Shown here: one piece after another, positions 5,617-7,171 of the stretch
Numbering within the stretch: the first letter of the stretch is position 1
Layout of the letters: the number at the start of each line of letters is the position of its first letter
Source: an uncultured Lachnospiraceae bacterium
GTDB lineage: Bacteria > Bacillota > Clostridia > Lachnospirales > Lachnospiraceae
Length of the DNA: 7,171 nt
Direction: 5' to 3'
NCBI GenBank assembly: GCA_910586955.1
Contig: CAJUMM010000122.1
Span: forward strand, 1 to 7,171
Program-made: the position numbers and the translations under genes
The notes under the pieces: generated by a model
The model's database searches: none
The model's input: the letters and a program-made list of their open reading frames with translations, nothing else
Told to the model about the DNA's origin: nothing

Positions 5617-5645
5617 TTGACATGGTTTTCACCTCACTTTACAAT
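5617..5645 (+). promoter_or_regulatory. Sigma-A promoter of the IclR-family gene
   Basis: A perfect -35 TTGACA (5617-5622), a 17-base spacer and -10 TACAAT (5640-5645). The predicted start near 5652 leaves a leader of about 46 nt before the ATG. Its -35 is 41 bp from the -35 of the divergent rpmG promoter. Confidence 0.85.
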
Positions 5646-5697
5646 AATTGATAGAACCATTCAACAGGACTAGCCCAAAAGGGAGGACGCAGATATT

Positions 5698-6456
5698 ATG
5701 GAAGAAAACGTCCGTGTTGCAGACCGCATCTTTGACATTTTGGAGACCCTTGCCGCCTCCAGTTCCCCCATGGCCCTTTCCGAAATTGCCAAAGCCACCG
5801 GCATGAGCAAAAGCACCGTTCACCGGCTTCTGGGCTCCATGTGTGCCCGCCGGTATGTAGAAAAGAACGGAGACGGCTTCTATTCCATCGGCTATAAGCT
5901 CATTGAAACAGTCAGTTTCCACATCAACCAGCTGGAACTTCTCACGGAGGCCAAGCCTTTTCTGGGCAATATTATGCGGGATCTGGATCTGACGGCCCAT
6001 CTGGGCATTCTGGACGGATGCGACGTGGTTTACCTGGAGAAGATGGATGTCTATCCCAACACCCGGCTTTACACCCAGGTGGGCTACCGCTCCCCGGCTT
6101 TCTGCTCCTCCATCGGCAAGTGCCTTCTGGCCTGTCTGTCCGGTGACGAGCTGGAAGATACTCTCTACCTATGTGATTTCAAAAAATATACTCCTAACAC
6201 CATTACAGATATCCGGGAGTTCCGGAGATACCTGAAAGTAATCCGCCGCCAGGGCTGGGCAATGGACAATGAGGAATACCAGATGGGGCATCGCTGCGTG
6301 GGCGCTCCCGTCTTCGACTACCGGGGATCGCCGGTGGCAGCTATCAGCGCCAGCGGATCCATCACCCAGCTCTCGGACGACAAGCTGGAGCTGGTGATCC
6401 AGGAGGTAAAACAGGCCGCCGGTAGTTTGTCGCGGCGGATGGGGTATGTGGAATAA
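5698..6456 (+). CDS. IclR-family transcriptional regulator
   Basis: A 252-residue protein, the usual IclR size. Residues about 5-66 form the winged helix-turn-helix: VADRIFDILETLA, then MALSEIAKATGMSKSTVHRLLGSM with the recognition helix at about 37-49, and a wing around KNGDGFYSIG. The C-terminal effector-binding domain (about 80-250) shows HLGILDGCDVVYLEK (101-115), the conserved GKCLLACL (140-147), and the family block DNEEYQMGHRCVGAPVFDYRG (190-210) followed by VAAISASG. These proteins bind small carboxylates or aromatic acids and repress or activate nearby catabolic genes. The ligand is not readable from the sequence. GGAGG (5682-5686) lies 11 bases before the ATG. It is divergent from the ribosomal operon, and no catabolic gene is adjacent inside the window, so the target is unknown; autoregulation is common in the family. 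Confidence 0.95.
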   Translation: MEENVRVADRIFDILETLAASSSPMALSEIAKATGMSKSTVHRLLGSMCARRYVEKNGDGFYSIGYKLIETVSFHINQLELLTEAKPFLGNIMRDLDLTAHLGILDGCDVVYLEKMDVYPNTRLYTQVGYRSPAFCSSIGKCLLACLSGDELEDTLYLCDFKKYTPNTITDIREFRRYLKVIRRQGWAMDNEEYQMGHRCVGAPVFDYRGSPVAAISASGSITQLSDDKLELVIQEVKQAAGSLSRRMGYVE

Positions 6457-6478
6457 GAGACGACTTAGTAGTTCTACA

Positions 6479-6686
6479 AATTGGAAGTTGTGGCTGAAGG
6501 CGGACGCGGTTAAGGAGCCTTATCCCATCCGGAACGCGCTTTCGCTCCATTCAAACGCAATGGACGCTAAGCTCATGCTGCGCCTACGGCTTGCATTCAC
6601 TAAGCGCCAGCGTTTTCATAGGGTTCCGGCTAAGATAAGGCTCCTTAACCGCTGGCAGTCTCCAGCCCCAGATTCGTCTTCCAGTT
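6479..6686. repeat. 208-bp imperfect palindrome (large hairpin element)
   Basis: Four paired blocks are nested on one axis: AATTGGAAG (6479-6487) with CTTCCAGTT (6678-6686, one G-U); GGCTG..G (6492-6499) with C..CAGCC (6660-6667, interrupted); a perfect 19-bp arm GCGGTTAAGGAGCCTTATC (6506-6524) with its complement (6634-6652); and CCGGAAC (6529-6535) with GTTCCGG (6623-6629). The apical part holds smaller hairpins: CCATT/AATGG (6547-6551, 6559-6563) and ATGC..GCC/GGC..GCAT (6575-6596). It begins 22 bp after the iclR stop and has no credible coding content. It could be a structured RNA, a MITE-like or repetitive extragenic palindrome, or a structured 3' UTR. The type is not resolved. Confidence 0.8.
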
Positions 6687-6931
6687 GCTTTACTCATAGC
6701 CCCCCGTTTGGAAGGGCTGGCTCCTTCCTGGCGGCTGACGAAGTATCAAACCGAAGCAAGAAGCAGGCGAAGTATAAGCCTGGCACGGCGTTGCCTAAAA
6801 AATGGTGAATACCTGTTTCGCATTTCTTTTCCAAGAGCCGCTCGCTGCCCGCAAGCCTGGTCAGTACAGATCCCGCGGCATCCTGGAGATTTGTTTGTAA
6901 CGCTGTCTGTGAAAGTAATTTAGTCTTTCTT
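6687..6931. other. Gene-free stretch of unknown function
   Basis: No supported gene. Visible items: a 6-bp hairpin GGAAGG/CCTTCC (6710-6728, loop of 7), a direct repeat CGAAGTAT at 6739-6746 and 6768-6775, and a small AGGC/GCCT-type stem around 6763-6781. A minus-strand frame is open for about 85 codons here (roughly 6946 down to 6693) but has no ATG and no ribosome binding site. The stretch could be part of a transcript ending at the terminator that follows. Confidence 0.4.
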
Positions 6932-6971
6932 AAAAATGGGGGAATCGGCTAATGACGATTCTCCCATTTTT
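6932..6971. terminator. Strong bidirectional intrinsic terminator
   Basis: AAAAATGGGGGAATCG (6932-6947) pairs with CGATTCTCCCATTTTT (6956-6971) over 16 positions with one G-U wobble and an 8-base loop. T runs flank it on both strands. It is the first good + strand terminator after iclR, about 475 bp downstream, so it ends either a long iclR 3' UTR or a separate transcript covering the palindrome. Confidence 0.9.
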
Positions 6972-7113
6972 ATAAAAGAATAAACAGGATCCCACAGAAA
7001 TACAGGACTTTGCCCTCCTGCATTTCCAGTGTGGTATGCTTATTCTCTTTTGTTATACTTATTTTTGGGTACAAAAAACAAGGGCATCTATTCTTTGCAC
7101 CGCTCTTTTTGGG
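6972..7113. other. AT-rich spacer without a supported gene
   Basis: No gene is supported here. A 61-codon TTG-initiated minus-strand frame covers it but runs through the terminators at both ends and has no ribosome binding site or family resemblance. A weak minus-strand promoter-like pair (TTGTTT and TATAAC around 7050-7085) is visible but has nothing to drive. Confidence 0.4.
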
Positions 7114-7117
7114 CAAC

Positions 7118-7147
7118 AAAAAAGCCGGCACATCAATGTGTACCGAC
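7118..7147 (-). terminator. Minus-strand terminator for a gene beyond the right edge
   Basis: On the minus strand GTCGG (7147-7143) pairs with CCGGC (7128-7124, one wobble) and CACA (7140-7137) pairs with TGTG (7132-7129), with a 2-base bulge and a TTGA loop, followed by six T (7123-7118). There is no T run on the other strand, so it acts leftward and implies a minus-strand gene ending just outside the window. Confidence 0.75.
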
Positions 7148-7171
7148 CAATACAAAAGGATAGACTTATCC

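Noticed and set aside
6575..6596. tRNA-like or riboswitch-like fold at the tip of the palindrome
   Set aside because: There is no acceptor, T-arm or anticodon pattern and no known riboswitch core could be matched by eye.
6446..6808. 120-codon + strand open frame overlapping the end of iclR
   Set aside because: It runs through the large palindrome, begins inside iclR without a ribosome binding site, and its translation is rich in Arg, Ser and Pro with no recognisable domain. It looks like a by-product of the repeat.
6693..6946. Minus-strand frame open for about 85 codons without a start
   Set aside because: There is no ATG and no ribosome binding site, it overlaps the terminator stem, and it has no recognisable family. 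It could be a remnant but this cannot be supported.
6970..7155. 61-codon minus-strand frame with a TTG start
   Set aside because: It crosses a minus-strand terminator at its start and ends in another terminator, with no ribosome binding site.
1..7171. CRISPR array, insertion sequence, phage or toxin-antitoxin genes
   Set aside because: No regularly spaced repeats, transposase, integrase or toxin-like genes are visible anywhere in the window.

Overview
The window looks like chromosomal core DNA from a low- to mid-GC Firmicute, most likely a gut-type Clostridia of the Lachnospiraceae kind. This rests on the 49-residue four-cysteine L33, the Firmicute-type L10 leader RNA with an intrinsic terminator, very strong AGGAGG ribosome binding sites and consensus sigma-A promoters. 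The family assignment is an inference from style, not from a search.

Layout. At the left edge a + strand acetate/propionate kinase-family gene enters from outside and ends at 949. A bidirectional hairpin (998-1026) separates it from a two-gene minus-strand membrane-protein operon: a FAIM1-like beta domain plus membrane segments (1416-1898), then a DUF4190-type protein (1042-1401). From 5452 down to 2148, all on the minus strand, lies the classic transcription/translation/secretion cluster rpmG-secE-nusG-rplK-rplA, followed by rplJ-rplL, which has its own promoter and L10 leader. A strong terminator (2080-2118) ends it. rpoB does not follow rplL here. An IclR-family regulator (5698-6456, +) is transcribed divergently from rpmG, from a back-to-back promoter region. 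The last 700 bases have no convincing gene: a 208-bp imperfect palindrome (6479-6686), an unexplained stretch, a strong bidirectional terminator (6932-6971), and a minus-strand terminator (7118-7147) for a gene beyond the right edge.

How it works together. L33, L11, L1, L10 and L7/L12 are 50S proteins, NusG is the transcription elongation factor, and SecE anchors the Sec translocon. Regulation is visible at several points: a strong promoter before rpmG, an L10 autoregulatory leader with an attenuator before rplJ, and two near-identical copies of an element resembling the 23S rRNA binding site of L1, one directly before the ribosome binding site of rplK and the other before that of rplA.

Most of the window is ordinary core genome. 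The best candidates for something less described are the duplicated L1-site mimics, the 208-bp palindromic element behind iclR, the Asp-to-Glu change at a catalytic position of the kinase, and the FAIM1-like membrane protein.
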